From UMGS1532 sp045594795 (GTDB lineage: Bacteria; Bacillota; Clostridia; Oscillospirales; Acutalibacteraceae): a stretch of DNA of 45,530 nucleotides. The first letter of the stretch is position 1. Each line of letters opens with the position of its first letter. Shown in pieces: positions 22,962 to 31,514 of the stretch. The position numbers were made by a program, and so were the translations under genes. Under the pieces are notes generated by a model that saw only the letters and a program-made list of their open reading frames with translations, was not told the DNA's origin and made no database searches. The stretch lies in NCBI GenBank assembly GCA_045594795.1, contig JAZNZF010000017.1:1-45530 (forward strand), in the 5' to 3' direction.

Positions 22962-23825
22962 TTACTTAACCTCGCTTTTTAGTTTATTATAATAATCCTT
23001 CATTGCTTTTGCGTCCTCAGCTTGTGTACCTGCCGATTCGCAAATTATTGTAGGATTACAGTTTTTCTTTAGAACAAGCTCAATTACGGGCTGATAATCG
23101 GGGCCGAAAACCTTATCCTCGAAGGTAAGGTGACGCTTTTCACCACCCGCAGAGTATTCGATTTTAGAGAAATGCGAATGAAATTCGCGCAAACGCGAAA
23201 GCCCTAACTTATTCTCTATCGTATCAAAAACCGCCTTAAAATCCTCGAAGCTATTTAGACCGCCTAAAGTACGCGCGTTTAGGTGACCAAAGTCTATACA
23301 AGGGATTAGCCTTTCATCTAAAGTGCACAGCTCTAAAACCTCGTCTAAAGTGCCAAGCTGATTTATTTTACCCATTGTTTCGGGGCAGATTCTTATGTTA
23401 GTTAGCCCCTCGTTATCGAGTGCCGAGATAGCCTTTCTCATTGTATCGAGCGCCAAGTCTAATGCTTGCTCGCGGCTTATTTTTCCACAAGAGCCCGTGT
23501 GCACAATTATTCTTTCGCCGCCCATTGCGTTTACAGCCCTTGCCGACTGAAGAATGTAGTTTATAGAGTTGTCGCGCTTTTCGGGTTCTACAGACGACAT
23601 TGAAATATAATAGGGTGCGTGTAAAGACAGGGCTATGCCCTTAGCGGCAGCCAAATCGCCCAACTGTTTCGCCTTGTCTAACCCTATATTTACACCCCTG
23701 CCACATTGATACTCGTAAGCATCAAGCCCCATTTTTTCGATATACTCGGGTACATCTAAAGAGCTTTTGTATTTCATAGCCGCAAACGATTCAGAATTGC
23801 CTGCAGGACCAAACTTTGCACTCAT
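22962..23825 (-). CDS. Endonuclease IV-like TIM-barrel protein
   Basis: A 287-residue protein of the AP-endonuclease-2 (Nfo) fold, which cuts DNA at abasic sites with a tri-zinc centre. Likely metal ligands are visible in SLHAPYY, IVHTGSCG, ICPETMGK, IDFGHLNAR, FHSHFS and CESAG. A GTG at 23834 is in frame, but ATG 23823-23825 sits at the TAATG joint with the yqeG stop and has an AGGGTGG site. It is nfo-like but somewhat divergent, so sugar-isomerase relatives of the fold cannot be excluded. Confidence 0.85.
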   Translation of the reverse strand: MSAKFGPAGNSESFAAMKYKSSLDVPEYIEKMGLDAYEYQCGRGVNIGLDKAKQLGDLAAAKGIALSLHAPYYISMSSVEPEKRDNSINYILQSARAVNAMGGERIIVHTGSCGKISREQALDLALDTMRKAISALDNEGLTNIRICPETMGKINQLGTLDEVLELCTLDERLIPCIDFGHLNARTLGGLNSFEDFKAVFDTIENKLGLSRLREFHSHFSKIEYSAGGEKRHLTFEDKVFGPDYQPVIELVLKKNCNPTIICESAGTQAEDAKAMKDYYNKLKSEVK

Positions 23826-24322
23826 TAAAACCACCCTTTTTTGTTGTAATAATTTTTAAGCCTTGCCTCAAAATAACGGCGAATTTTAAAGGACATACCG
23901 TCCTCTAACCTTATTGGCTCTAATAAGAACACCTTAATGCCCATTAGCCTTGCACCAAGCACGTCGGTAAAAATTTGGTCACCCGCCAAGGCTACTTCGC
24001 TTCGCTTTAGCTTTAATTTTTTAAGAGCCTTTATAAACCCGACCGGCAAAGGCTTTAGACCTAATGACACAAAATCTAAGCCCAACCCCTCGGCAAAAGG
24101 TTTAACCCTACGCTTTTTAGAGTTTGACAATATAAGCAGCTCTATTCCGCTTTGCTGCATATTTTTAATCCAATCTATAAGACCCTCTAAAATCACGGTG
24201 CCGTGGTGGGTAGACAAGGTGTTATCGACATCTAAAAGCAGAGCCGAAACGCCCATATCCTTTAGCATATCCGGGGTAATATCCGTAACCCTATATTCCC
24301 TTGCAGTTGGTTTAAGTAACAT
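23825..24322 (-). CDS. YqeG family HAD-type phosphatase
   Basis: A 165-residue protein of the HAD IIIA subfamily. The nucleophile motif LLLDVDNTLSTHHG is near residue 30. LLILSNSKKRR supplies motif II, a Lys-rich stretch motif III, and VALAGDQIFTDVLGARLMG motif IV. YqeG is related to the mitochondrial phosphatase of phosphatidylglycerol phosphate; the bacterial substrate is open. It is the first gene of the operon running to 20392, with a promoter at 24459-24487 and a leader of about 130 bases. Confidence 0.92.
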   Translation of the reverse strand: MLLKPTAREYRVTDITPDMLKDMGVSALLLDVDNTLSTHHGTVILEGLIDWIKNMQQSGIELLILSNSKKRRVKPFAEGLGLDFVSLGLKPLPVGFIKALKKLKLKRSEVALAGDQIFTDVLGARLMGIKVFLLEPIRLEDGMSFKIRRYFEARLKNYYNKKGWF

Positions 24323-24416
24323 AAACTATATCCTTTGCAAAAACTTAATTTACTCTATTATACCATAACAACGAAGGCGGTGGAACGTCGCCGTAGTATT
24401 ATGATTCAATGTTCTC

Positions 24417-24451
24417 CGAAATATAGAAATCTTTGATTTCGTTATATTTCG
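24417..24451 (-). promoter_or_regulatory. Hairpin in the yqeG 5' leader
   Basis: CGAAATATA (24417-24425) pairs with TATATTTCG (24443-24451), and GAAATC (24426-24431) with GATTTC (24435-24440), leaving a two-base bulge and a TTT loop. It lies directly after the predicted transcription start. It has no U-tract, so it may stabilise the RNA 5' end and not terminate. Confidence 0.55.
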
Positions 24452-24458
24452 TGAGGTT

Positions 24459-24487
24459 ATTATACCACATATTTACAGCTTACGCAA
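24459..24487 (-). promoter_or_regulatory. Promoter of the yqeG-efp operon
   Basis: TTGCGT (24482-24487) and TATAAT (24459-24464) are separated by 17 bases on the minus strand. The -35 box is part of a 13-base word TTTTGCGTAAGCT that recurs 27 bases upstream, so a regulator could act there. Confidence 0.6.
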
Positions 24488-24667
24488 AACTCTATCTCCT
24501 AACAGCATACGCAAAAGATTACCGATGCGAAGTATTGAATTATAATTATTTGTTTGTGGCAAGGCGCACGAACGCAGTTATACTTTGTGTATTACAAGTT
24601 AGTGCAACACAGCCAGAAGCAAATAAGGATATTCAAGACTGGGCAGCGCGTGATATTTTGCGTATGC
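24477..24667. repeat. Three copies of TTTTGCGTAWGC, two direct and one inverted
   Basis: On the minus strand TTTTGCGTAAGCT lies at 24477-24489 and TTTTGCGTATGCT at 24504-24516, 27 bases apart. The plus strand carries TTTTGCGTATGC at 24656-24667. The last two copies form a 12-base perfect inverted repeat enclosing 139 bases. Confidence 0.65.
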
Positions 24668-24672
24668 AAAAG

Positions 24673-24717
24673 AAAAAGCTGCCCCACATTAGCCCGTTGG
24701 GCGAAGGTGAAACAGCT
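24673..24717 (-). terminator. rpsU terminator
   Basis: On the minus strand AGCTG (24713-24717) pairs with CAGCT (24677-24681). Inner stems CAC/GTG and GCCC/GGGC (24692-24702, loop GTT) continue it, and the RNA ends in UUUUU-C-UUUU. It lies nine bases after the rpsU stop. Confidence 0.75.
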
Positions 24718-24725
24718 GTTTTGCT

Positions 24726-24902
24726 TTAGCGATACTTGCGCTTACGAGCAGCCTCTGACTTCTTTTTACGTTTTACGGAAGGCTTCTCGTAGTGTTCTCT
24801 TTTACGAACTTCTTGAATAACACCATCTTTAGTTGTCTGCCTTTTGAAACGACGCAATGCGTTATCAAGTGATTCGTTTTCTTTAACTCTAACCTGGCTC
24901 AT
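24726..24902 (-). CDS. rpsU: Small ribosomal subunit protein bS21
   Basis: A 58-residue basic ribosomal protein, MSQVRVKENESLDNALRRFK at the N-terminus and KKKSEAARKRKYR at the end; length is typical. The frame is open up to 24953, but GGAGGGA before ATG 24900-24902 and the conserved N-terminus decide the start. It is a single-gene unit with a consensus promoter and its own terminator. bS21 helps select mRNA at the 30S platform. Confidence 0.97.
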   Translation of the reverse strand: MSQVRVKENESLDNALRRFKRQTTKDGVIQEVRKREHYEKPSVKRKKKSEAARKRKYR

Positions 24903-24964
24903 TAATAATTCCCTCCCTCCGTAAATTTGAAGGGGCAACATACAGTTACCCAATTAACTCATTC

Positions 24965-24994
24965 ATTATATCACGCATTAAGATTAAATGTCAA
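24965..24994 (-). promoter_or_regulatory. Strong rpsU promoter
   Basis: Perfect TTGACA (24989-24994) and perfect TATAAT (24965-24970) are separated by 18 bases on the minus strand, 62 bases before the rpsU start. It lies just after the leuS stop and makes rpsU independent of the long operon upstream. Confidence 0.85.
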
Positions 24995-25005
24995 GTGATA
25001 GTTAA

Positions 25006-27414
25006 TTATTTTACTACAATATTAACAAGTTTTTTTGGCACGTAGAGCTCTTTAACTACTGTTTTGCCGTCTAAAGATGCAATTACCTGCTCTTGTTCTT
25101 TTGCCAAAGCGATAGCATCAGGCGCTGTAATGTCAGCAGCAATATTTAATTTGCACTTAATTTTGCCGTTTACCTGAACAACAATCTCTACCGTTGCATC
25201 CTCGCATTTAGCCTCGTTATACTCGGGCCATTTTGTAGCATTAAGCATTCCCTCGAAGCCGCCCAACACCCATAACTCCTCAGTTAAGTGGGGTGCAAAG
25301 GGGTTAAGCAATGTGATAAGGGTTTTAAACTCGCCGCGAGTAATAGAGCCTTTGGCAGTTATATCATTTATAAGCGCCATTAATGCCGCAATAGCAGTAT
25401 TCATTTTAAGCTCGTCTATATCAGAAGTTACCTTCTTTATGGTGCGGTGGAATGCCGCCTCTAATTCTTTTGAGTAATCGTCGCCATCTACAAGAATGTC
25501 GGTAAGACCTGCGATTCTTTCAAGAAAACGCTTACAGCCCTTAATAGACTTCTGGCTCCAAGGTGCAGCCTTCTCGAAATCGCCGATAAACATTTCGTAA
25601 AGTCGCATTGTGTCGGCACCGTAATCGTTTACTATATCGTCGGGGTTAACAACGTTACCGCGCGACTTGGACATCTTTTCACCGTTCTCGCCAAGAATCA
25701 TACCGTGGCTTGTACGCTTAGCATAAGGCTCGGCAATAGGCACAACGCCGATATCATAAAGGAATTTGTGCCAGAAACGGCTATAAAGCAGGTGCAAGGT
25801 GGTATGCTCCATACCGCCGTTGTACCAGTCAACGTTCATCCAATACTCGAGTGCTTCGCGGGAAGCAAGTTCTTTATCGTTATGGGGGTCACAATAGCGC
25901 AAGAAGTACCACGACGAACCAGCCCATTGAGGCATAGTGTCGGTTTCTCTTGTAGCTTTACCGCCACAAACAGGACAGGTTGTATTAACCCAATCGGTTA
26001 TTTTAGAGAGTGGCGACTCACCGGTTTCGCTTGGCTCGTAAGAGTCAACGTCGGGGAGTGTTAGTGGTAGCTCTTCCTCGGGGAGTGCTACGTAACCACA
26101 TTTTTCACAATGAACAATGGGAATAGGCTCGCCCCAATAACGTTGACGAGAGAACACCCAGTCGCGAAGTTTGTAGTTTACCTTAGCTCCGCCAATGCCT
26201 TTTTCCTCTAAGAACTTAAGCATTGCGCTTTTTGCTTCCTCTACAGAAAGACCGTTTAGGAAATCGGAATTGCAAAGTATACCTGTTTCGCAGTCGGTAA
26301 AGGCGGCAGCGTTTACATCCTCGCCACCCGAAACAACCTCGATAATAGGCAAATCAAATTTCTTAGCAAATTCCCAGTCGCGAGTATCGTGAGCGGGAAC
26401 AGCCATAATAGCGCCCGTACCGTAGGATACAAGAACATAATCGGAAATAAATATAGGAATTTCCTTTTGGTTTACAGGGTTAATAGCTTTAACGCCAATT
26501 AACCTTACGCCTGTTTTATCTTTAGCAACCTCGGTGCGTTCAAAATCGGATTTCTTTGCAGCCTCGGCTTTATATGCCAAGACCTCGTCGATATTCTCTA
26601 ACTTATCAGCCCATTTTTCAAGGTAAGGATGCTCGGGCGACATTACCATATATGTAGCGCCAAAAAGTGTGTCGCAACGGGTGGTATAAACCTCTAACTC
26701 GTCGCCTAATGTGGTGTTGAATTTAACCTCGGCACCGGTAGAACGACCTATCCAGTTGCGTTGCTGAGTTTTAACACGCTCGATATAGTTAACGTCGTTA
26801 AGACCCTCTAAAAGCTTATCAGCATACTCGGTAATTTTAAGCATCCATTGGCTTTTAACCTTATGTATAACCTCACTGCCACAGCGTTCGCAAACGCCGT
26901 TTACAACCTCTTCGTTAGCAAGCACGCATTTACAAGAGGTACACCAGTTTACAGCCATCTCTTTTTTATATGCAAGACCTTTTTTAAATAGCTGCAAGAA
27001 AATCCACTGTGTCCATTTATAATAAGAGGGGTCGGTGGTATCTACCTGCCTGCTCCAGTCAAAAGAGAAGCCAAGACTTTTTAGCTGACGCTTAAAGTTT
27101 TCTATGTTCTGCTTGGTTACAATCTCAGGATGAATATGGTTTTTTATTGCATAGTTCTCTGTAGGAAGACCAAAGGCATCAAAGCCCATTGGATAAAGAA
27201 CGTTATAGCCCTCTAAACGCTTTTTACGGCTAACAATATCCAAAGCGGTATAGCTTCTTGGGTGACCAACGTGAAGGCCCTGACCCGAAGGATACGGGAA
27301 CTCTACAAGCGCATAAAACTTAGGCAACGAATAATCGTCTAATGCCTTAAAGGTTTCCTGCTCGTCCCAAATTTTTTGCCACTTTTGTTCTATACTTTTA
27401 TAATCGTATTTCAT
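25006..27414 (-). CDS. leuS: Leucyl-tRNA synthetase
   Basis: An 802-residue class I enzyme that charges tRNA-Leu. The HIGH motif is in PYPSGQGLHVGH (40-51), the zinc site in WCTSCK with CERCG, the editing domain in the middle (about 225-415), and KMSKS in EKMSKSRGNVV. Length is normal. An upstream in-frame start (27435) lies inside rsfS; ATG 27412-27414 (MKYDYKSIEQ) is one base after the rsfS stop and is chosen. No T-box leader is present, fitting its place at the end of a long operon. Confidence 0.97.
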   Translation of the reverse strand: MKYDYKSIEQKWQKIWDEQETFKALDDYSLPKFYALVEFPYPSGQGLHVGHPRSYTALDIVSRKKRLEGYNVLYPMGFDAFGLPTENYAIKNHIHPEIVTKQNIENFKRQLKSLGFSFDWSRQVDTTDPSYYKWTQWIFLQLFKKGLAYKKEMAVNWCTSCKCVLANEEVVNGVCERCGSEVIHKVKSQWMLKITEYADKLLEGLNDVNYIERVKTQQRNWIGRSTGAEVKFNTTLGDELEVYTTRCDTLFGATYMVMSPEHPYLEKWADKLENIDEVLAYKAEAAKKSDFERTEVAKDKTGVRLIGVKAINPVNQKEIPIFISDYVLVSYGTGAIMAVPAHDTRDWEFAKKFDLPIIEVVSGGEDVNAAAFTDCETGILCNSDFLNGLSVEEAKSAMLKFLEEKGIGGAKVNYKLRDWVFSRQRYWGEPIPIVHCEKCGYVALPEEELPLTLPDVDSYEPSETGESPLSKITDWVNTTCPVCGGKATRETDTMPQWAGSSWYFLRYCDPHNDKELASREALEYWMNVDWYNGGMEHTTLHLLYSRFWHKFLYDIGVVPIAEPYAKRTSHGMILGENGEKMSKSRGNVVNPDDIVNDYGADTMRLYEMFIGDFEKAAPWSQKSIKGCKRFLERIAGLTDILVDGDDYSKELEAAFHRTIKKVTSDIDELKMNTAIAALMALINDITAKGSITRGEFKTLITLLNPFAPHLTEELWVLGGFEGMLNATKWPEYNEAKCEDATVEIVVQVNGKIKCKLNIAADITAPDAIALAKEQEQVIASLDGKTVVKELYVPKKLVNIVVK

Positions 27415-27415
27415 A

Positions 27416-27778
27416 CTACCTATCCTCTTTATCAATAATTTCGCTTAAGTCGACCTGTTCGCCGTCACTCCAGATGCGGTCGAGCCCGTAAAACTCTCTT
27501 GCATCCTTTGTGAACACGTGAACTATAACCGAGCCGTAATCTAAAAGTATCCAGTTAGTAGCCCTGCCCTCTATATGAAGCGGCTCTATGCCTTGTTCAC
27601 TTAGCTTTTCTTCAACCTCTTCCGAGAGTGCGCGAACGTGGGTTGACGAGGTTGCCGAAGCTAAAAGAAAATACTCTGTAATAACAGTAAGGTCACTAAC
27701 CTTTATTGCCGATAAGTCGAGTGCCTTTTTGCTGTCAAGTGCCGCTGTGGCAGTTTCTAAAATTTTTGTTGTTTCCAA
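27416..27778 (-). CDS. rsfS: Ribosomal silencing factor RsfS
   Basis: A 120-residue protein that binds uL14 on the 50S subunit and prevents subunit joining. The family core is KALDLSAIKVSDLTVITEYF and later HIEGRATNWILLDYGSVIVHVF. The start appears to be TTG (27776-27778) because no ATG exists in the frame before the core; the ribosome site is poor. It is one base before leuS and 20 bases after the LCP gene; the nadD-yqeK-rsfS order is widespread in Firmicutes. Confidence 0.95.
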   Translation of the reverse strand: METTKILETATAALDSKKALDLSAIKVSDLTVITEYFLLASATSSTHVRALSEEVEEKLSEQGIEPLHIEGRATNWILLDYGSVIVHVFTKDAREFYGLDRIWSDGEQVDLSEIIDKEDR

Positions 27779-27798
27779 ATTAATATCACGCTTTCAGT

Positions 27799-29052
27799 TT
27801 AATAATCGTTTAAGGTAGAATCTTCGGTAGGCATCCAATAATCGTTTTTGGTTTGCCCCGCCATTAAGTAAAGGTCGGGAGCTTTTACCTGGTCTATTGT
27901 AATTGGCTCGCCGTATGGGTTAAAGTGTTTGTTAAACAAATCTACATAATCGTCGCGGTGTATTGAATAATACGAAGCGCCGTAAGAACACGCCTGACCG
28001 GGCAGACCGAATATGTGAATGTTTTGTTTATCTAATTTTTTAGCCGCAAGCGCAAAAGCTGCGGTTTCATTTAAAGTAAGGTCGGTTTGTATCTGGCTAA
28101 AACAGCTGTTAGCTATTTTAAACACCTCGCCCGAGGACATTTTAAGAAGCTCGTTAAAGAGTGCAGAATAGAACTTTCTTTGCTGCTTAACACGACCTAT
28201 ATCACTACCGTCGTAGCCCTCTTCATCGCCGTAACGCTTACGCATAAAGCCTATGGCGTCTTTACCGGACATCTTAATTTTACCGGGGCCGATGTTATAA
28301 AACTTTCCAAGATTTATTGGGTCTTCTATACGGATTTGGCTTTTAAGATTCATCTCTACTCCGCCGATAGCATCAATTACGTTTACCGCGCCCTGAATAG
28401 AGAATAGAACGTAATGGTCTATAGGAATTTGTAGCTGGTCGGAAAGGCAGCGACGAAGTGCGTTTATTGGAAGCTCGCCTTCACGCGCATTTGGGAAAAC
28501 CGAGTTGATTCGGTTGCCGCCATAAATGGTGTTTACATAAGTATCACGCGGGATTTGAAGCATACTTACAGTGTCTTTTTTGTGGTCCATACAGACAACA
28601 ACGATAACGTCGGTTTGTTTAGAGGACGTCCAGTCGCAACCTACTACCAAGAAATAGGTTACGTCTTCACTACCGCTTATCTTTAGCTCCTCAAAATCGC
28701 CAAGCTCACTCTCACTACCGTAATCGAGAGCATCGTATTTAGAGCCAAAAAGCCATTTTAGTATAGGCACATCTTGTAAGGTAGTATCGGCACTGCTAAC
28801 ATACCAACCCATTAAGCTTGAAAGTAGTACACAAATACCAAGCACCACAGAAATTGCGCTGTTAATAATTATGCGCTTAACATTACGTGGCTTACTATGG
28901 GAATGCGGAACAAGGGTAGTTGAGGAAATATCCTCGAACTCATCTTCCTCCGAATTGCTGCTAACATCCTCAAACATAAAGAAATCGTCTTTAATATCGG
29001 GGGTGTCGTTACCCTCGGGCATATCACCCTTGTTTTCAAATTCAAAATCCAT
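27799..29052 (-). CDS. LytR-CpsA-Psr (LCP) family protein
   Basis: A 417-residue membrane protein of the family that attaches teichoic acids or other glycopolymers to peptidoglycan. An acidic cytoplasmic N-terminus (1-58) is followed by one membrane helix (about 62-88). The LCP domain covers roughly 120-330, with DVIVVVCMDHKKDTVSMLQI then PRDTYVN, GAVNVIDAIGGVEM and an Arg-rich KRYGDEEGYDGSDIGRVKQQ. Gene position between nadD-yqeK and rsfS is typical of clostridia. Confidence 0.94.
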   Translation of the reverse strand: MDFEFENKGDMPEGNDTPDIKDDFFMFEDVSSNSEEDEFEDISSTTLVPHSHSKPRNVKRIIINSAISVVLGICVLLSSLMGWYVSSADTTLQDVPILKWLFGSKYDALDYGSESELGDFEELKISGSEDVTYFLVVGCDWTSSKQTDVIVVVCMDHKKDTVSMLQIPRDTYVNTIYGGNRINSVFPNAREGELPINALRRCLSDQLQIPIDHYVLFSIQGAVNVIDAIGGVEMNLKSQIRIEDPINLGKFYNIGPGKIKMSGKDAIGFMRKRYGDEEGYDGSDIGRVKQQRKFYSALFNELLKMSSGEVFKIANSCFSQIQTDLTLNETAAFALAAKKLDKQNIHIFGLPGQACSYGASYYSIHRDDYVDLFNKHFNPYGEPITIDQVKAPDLYLMAGQTKNDYWMPTEDSTLNDY

Positions 29053-29068
29053 ATTTTTTCCCCTTAGA

Positions 29069-30214
29069 TTATCCTACATACTCGTTGTATGCCGCCATTG
29101 TATCAGGATGAACGGGCATACCCTTGTTATTTAAATCCTCAACCGTAAACTTTAATGCAATTTGCATTGCCTTTTCTATGCTTTCTTCGACAGCTTCTCG
29201 CATTTCCTCTACACCTTCGTAATCGCGGTCGCGCGAGGTGTAATCAGCAAGATACAGCAAGAGCGCTAATTTTGACATATTTTTCTTTGCTGTGGTATGG
29301 TAACGAACTGCATCTATTATCTCATTATCCGTTATACCCAAAACCCTTTCCAAATATGCGCTGCCTATTATAGAGTGGTACAGCTTTGGTGCACCAAGCT
29401 CTAAAGCACTAAGTATTATACCAAAGTCTTTTGCAAATTTCAACTGTATATCACCCGGAGTATCCTTAAGCACGTCGTGCAAAAGCCCTGCAAGATACGC
29501 CTTTTCTTTATCGGCACCGTATCTATCAGCAAGGCGCACGGCTTCCTCGGCTACGCAAAGAGAATGATAATACCTTTTTTCACTTAGTCTTTCTTTTAAA
29601 TGATTTTTATATTCTTGGATTGTCATATCGGTTTTACCTTTGTAAAGCTTATTGTCGGTTATATAATTATTAATTTCTTTTGAAACGATGTTATTATGAT
29701 TTTTTCGAGCATCGGTTGAGGATATATCATTAGGTGTAATTTCAAGCTCCTCGATAATCCCACCATCTGCGCGTACCCTTTTTATTGCTTCGGTATACGC
29801 TTTCTTATCCTCACCCTCGCGGTAAACACAAATAATATTACAAAGTTTTATAAGCTCTTGATACTTATACCAAGTATGCACCGTTATAAGCATATCTGCG
29901 CCCATAACGAAATAAGGTGTATCGCCATACTTTTCTATATAGTCAAGCACGGTTAAATAGGTATAGCTTTTACCTTCCCTTTTAAGCTCTACATCCCAAA
30001 CCTCTGTGCCTTTAAATTTATCTGCCACTATTTTGCACATATTGAGGCGGTGTGTTGCATCTGCCAATTCTCGACCCGCTTTATGCACAGGCTCTTTAGT
30101 TGGTACAAGCAATACCCTTTGCATACCGCCCTTAGTTAAGAGTGTTTCAATTATATGCTCGTGCATAAGGTGTGGCGGATTAAAGCTACCGCCGAAAATA
30201 GCGGTTTTAAGCAT
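29069..30214 (-). CDS. nadD-yqeK: Fused nicotinate-nucleotide adenylyltransferase and YqeK HD-domain phosphatase
   Basis: A 381-residue fusion. Residues 1-195 are NadD, which makes deamido-NAD from nicotinate mononucleotide and ATP: FGGSFNPPHLMHEHI at 7-21 and ISSTDAR near 180. Residues about 197-381 are YqeK, a diadenosine-tetraphosphate hydrolase-type HD protein, with HSLCVAEEA and LAGLLHDVLKD. The usual HxGH of NadD is HLMH (Gly17 to Met). In most Firmicutes nadD and yqeK are separate neighbours. The frame is open to 30340; ATG 30212-30214 follows a G-rich ribosome site and the standard N-terminus. Confidence 0.94.
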   Translation of the reverse strand: MLKTAIFGGSFNPPHLMHEHIIETLLTKGGMQRVLLVPTKEPVHKAGRELADATHRLNMCKIVADKFKGTEVWDVELKREGKSYTYLTVLDYIEKYGDTPYFVMGADMLITVHTWYKYQELIKLCNIICVYREGEDKKAYTEAIKRVRADGGIIEELEITPNDISSTDARKNHNNIVSKEINNYITDNKLYKGKTDMTIQEYKNHLKERLSEKRYYHSLCVAEEAVRLADRYGADKEKAYLAGLLHDVLKDTPGDIQLKFAKDFGIILSALELGAPKLYHSIIGSAYLERVLGITDNEIIDAVRYHTTAKKNMSKLALLLYLADYTSRDRDYEGVEEMREAVEESIEKAMQIALKFTVEDLNNKGMPVHPDTMAAYNEYVG

Positions 30215-30236
30215 TATACCGCCCCCTTTTTGCTTA

Positions 30237-30548
30237 TTATTTTTTATTGCTTTTGACGAGTACGATTTTTCTATCCTCTTTATTTTTTGCAGGTCTATAC
30301 AGAATAAACCTATAGCCAATAACCTGTACCACGTCGGCACCTACTCTATCGGCTATTTCGTCTGCCGCCTCGCGCGAGGATTTTGGTGAGGTTTCTAACA
30401 CGCGGCACTTAATAAGCTCGCGAGCCTCTAATGCCTCGTCAACTTGTTTTACTGTATTGTCACTTATACCATCTTTGCCAACCTGCAAAATGGTGTCCAT
30501 ACTGTTTGCCATTGAGCGAAGCTGAGCTCGTTGTTTTGATGTTAGCAT
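30237..30548 (-). CDS. yhbY: YhbY-type RNA-binding protein
   Basis: A 103-residue CRM-domain protein of ribosome assembly. The family start LTSKQRAQLRSMANSMDTIL and the GK(D/E)GIS loop (VGKDGISDNTVKQVDEAL) are present. AAAGGAG supports ATG 30546-30548. It lies between ftsY and nadD-yqeK; the yhbY-nadD pairing is common. Confidence 0.93.
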   Translation of the reverse strand: MLTSKQRAQLRSMANSMDTILQVGKDGISDNTVKQVDEALEARELIKCRVLETSPKSSREAADEIADRVGADVVQVIGYRFILYRPAKNKEDRKIVLVKSNKK

Positions 30549-30581
30549 ATTTTTCTCCTTTTGGCTTTTATAATTATAACC

Positions 30582-31496
30582 CTACTGTTCGCTCTCGAAA
30601 AGTGAACGTGCAAAGCTTTCACTGTCAAAGGGTTGTAGGTCGTCTATCTGTTCGCCTACGCCTACAAATTTAACGGGTATTGAAAGCTCGTCGTGGATTG
30701 CAAGAACTATTCCGCCCCTTGCAGTGCCGTCAAGCTTGGTTAGAACTATGCCCGTAATATCGGCGGCGTTTTTAAACTCGCGCGCCTGATTAACCGCATT
30801 TTGACCGGTTGCCGCATCAAGCACCAAAAGACTTTCCATAGAAGCTTCGGGTAGCTCGCGCTTTATAACCCTATAGATTTTTGCAAGCTCGTCCATAAGG
30901 TTCTTCTTGTTATGCAGTCTACCTGCTGTATCACAAATAATTACATCGGCATCCCTTGCTTTTGCAGCAGCAATAGTATCAAACACTACAGCTGCAGGGT
31001 CACTCCCCTCAACGCTTTTAATCATATCTACACCTGCACGCTGGGCCCATACACCTAATTGGTCTATAGCGGCGGCGCGGAAGGTATCGGCAGCGCCTAA
31101 AATAACCTTTTTACCTTGCAACTTTAGGCTTGCCGCCATTTTGCCAATGGTGGTAGTTTTGCCCACACCATTTACGCCGATAACAATTATTATAGAGGGT
31201 TTGGTATCAAGCTTAAGACTTTCTCCCTTGCCTACGATATCGGCAACTATTTTATAAAGCTCGCCGTATATATCCTTGGGGTCGGTTATGCCAAGTTCTT
31301 TTACCTTAGCCCTTAACGCATCGGTAATACGGCAAGCTGTAGGCATACCGATATCACTCATAATAAGGGTTTCTTCGAGCTCTTCGAACAGCTCCTCATC
31401 AATTTTTGTAAAGCTGTTTAAAATACCCGTAACCGCGTTTACAAAAGAATCACGCGTTTTTTTTAGCCCTTTGTTTATTTTAGAAAATAATCCCAT
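30582..31496 (-). CDS. ftsY: Signal recognition particle receptor FtsY
   Basis: A 304-residue GTPase that docks SRP-ribosome complexes at the membrane. The N-domain covers 1-85. The G-domain has GVNGVGKTTTIGKMA (P-loop), DTAGRLHN, and TKLDGTARGG. It lacks the long acidic A-domain of E. coli FtsY, as usual in Firmicutes. It lies 18 bases after smc, the classical smc-ftsY pair. Confidence 0.97.
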   Translation of the reverse strand: MGLFSKINKGLKKTRDSFVNAVTGILNSFTKIDEELFEELEETLIMSDIGMPTACRITDALRAKVKELGITDPKDIYGELYKIVADIVGKGESLKLDTKPSIIIVIGVNGVGKTTTIGKMAASLKLQGKKVILGAADTFRAAAIDQLGVWAQRAGVDMIKSVEGSDPAAVVFDTIAAAKARDADVIICDTAGRLHNKKNLMDELAKIYRVIKRELPEASMESLLVLDAATGQNAVNQAREFKNAADITGIVLTKLDGTARGGIVLAIHDELSIPVKFVGVGEQIDDLQPFDSESFARSLFESEQ

Positions 31497-31514
31497 TAAA
31501 ACTACTCCAAAAAA

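Larger units (their letters stand above)
24323..24725. other. 403-bp gene-free block between yqeG and rpsU
   Basis: From left to right it holds a possible weak promoter (TATAAT 24357-24362, minus), a bulged hairpin, the yqeG promoter, three copies of TTTTGCGTAWGC, a block near 24540-24650 without recognisable coding features, and the rpsU terminator. Two open frames exist on the plus strand, but they have no ribosome site and no protein-like composition. Confidence 0.7.

Noticed and set aside
24366..24390. T-box-like word GGCGGTGGAAC on the plus strand
   Set aside because: It lacks the AGGGTGGNACCGCG core and no plus-strand synthetase or amino-acid gene follows.
24433..24820. Two plus-strand open frames between yqeG and rpsU
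   Set aside because: No ribosome site, no recognisable protein features, and one runs into rpsU on the other strand.
27415..27799. T-box for leuS
   Set aside because: rsfS and leuS are one base apart; no leader exists.
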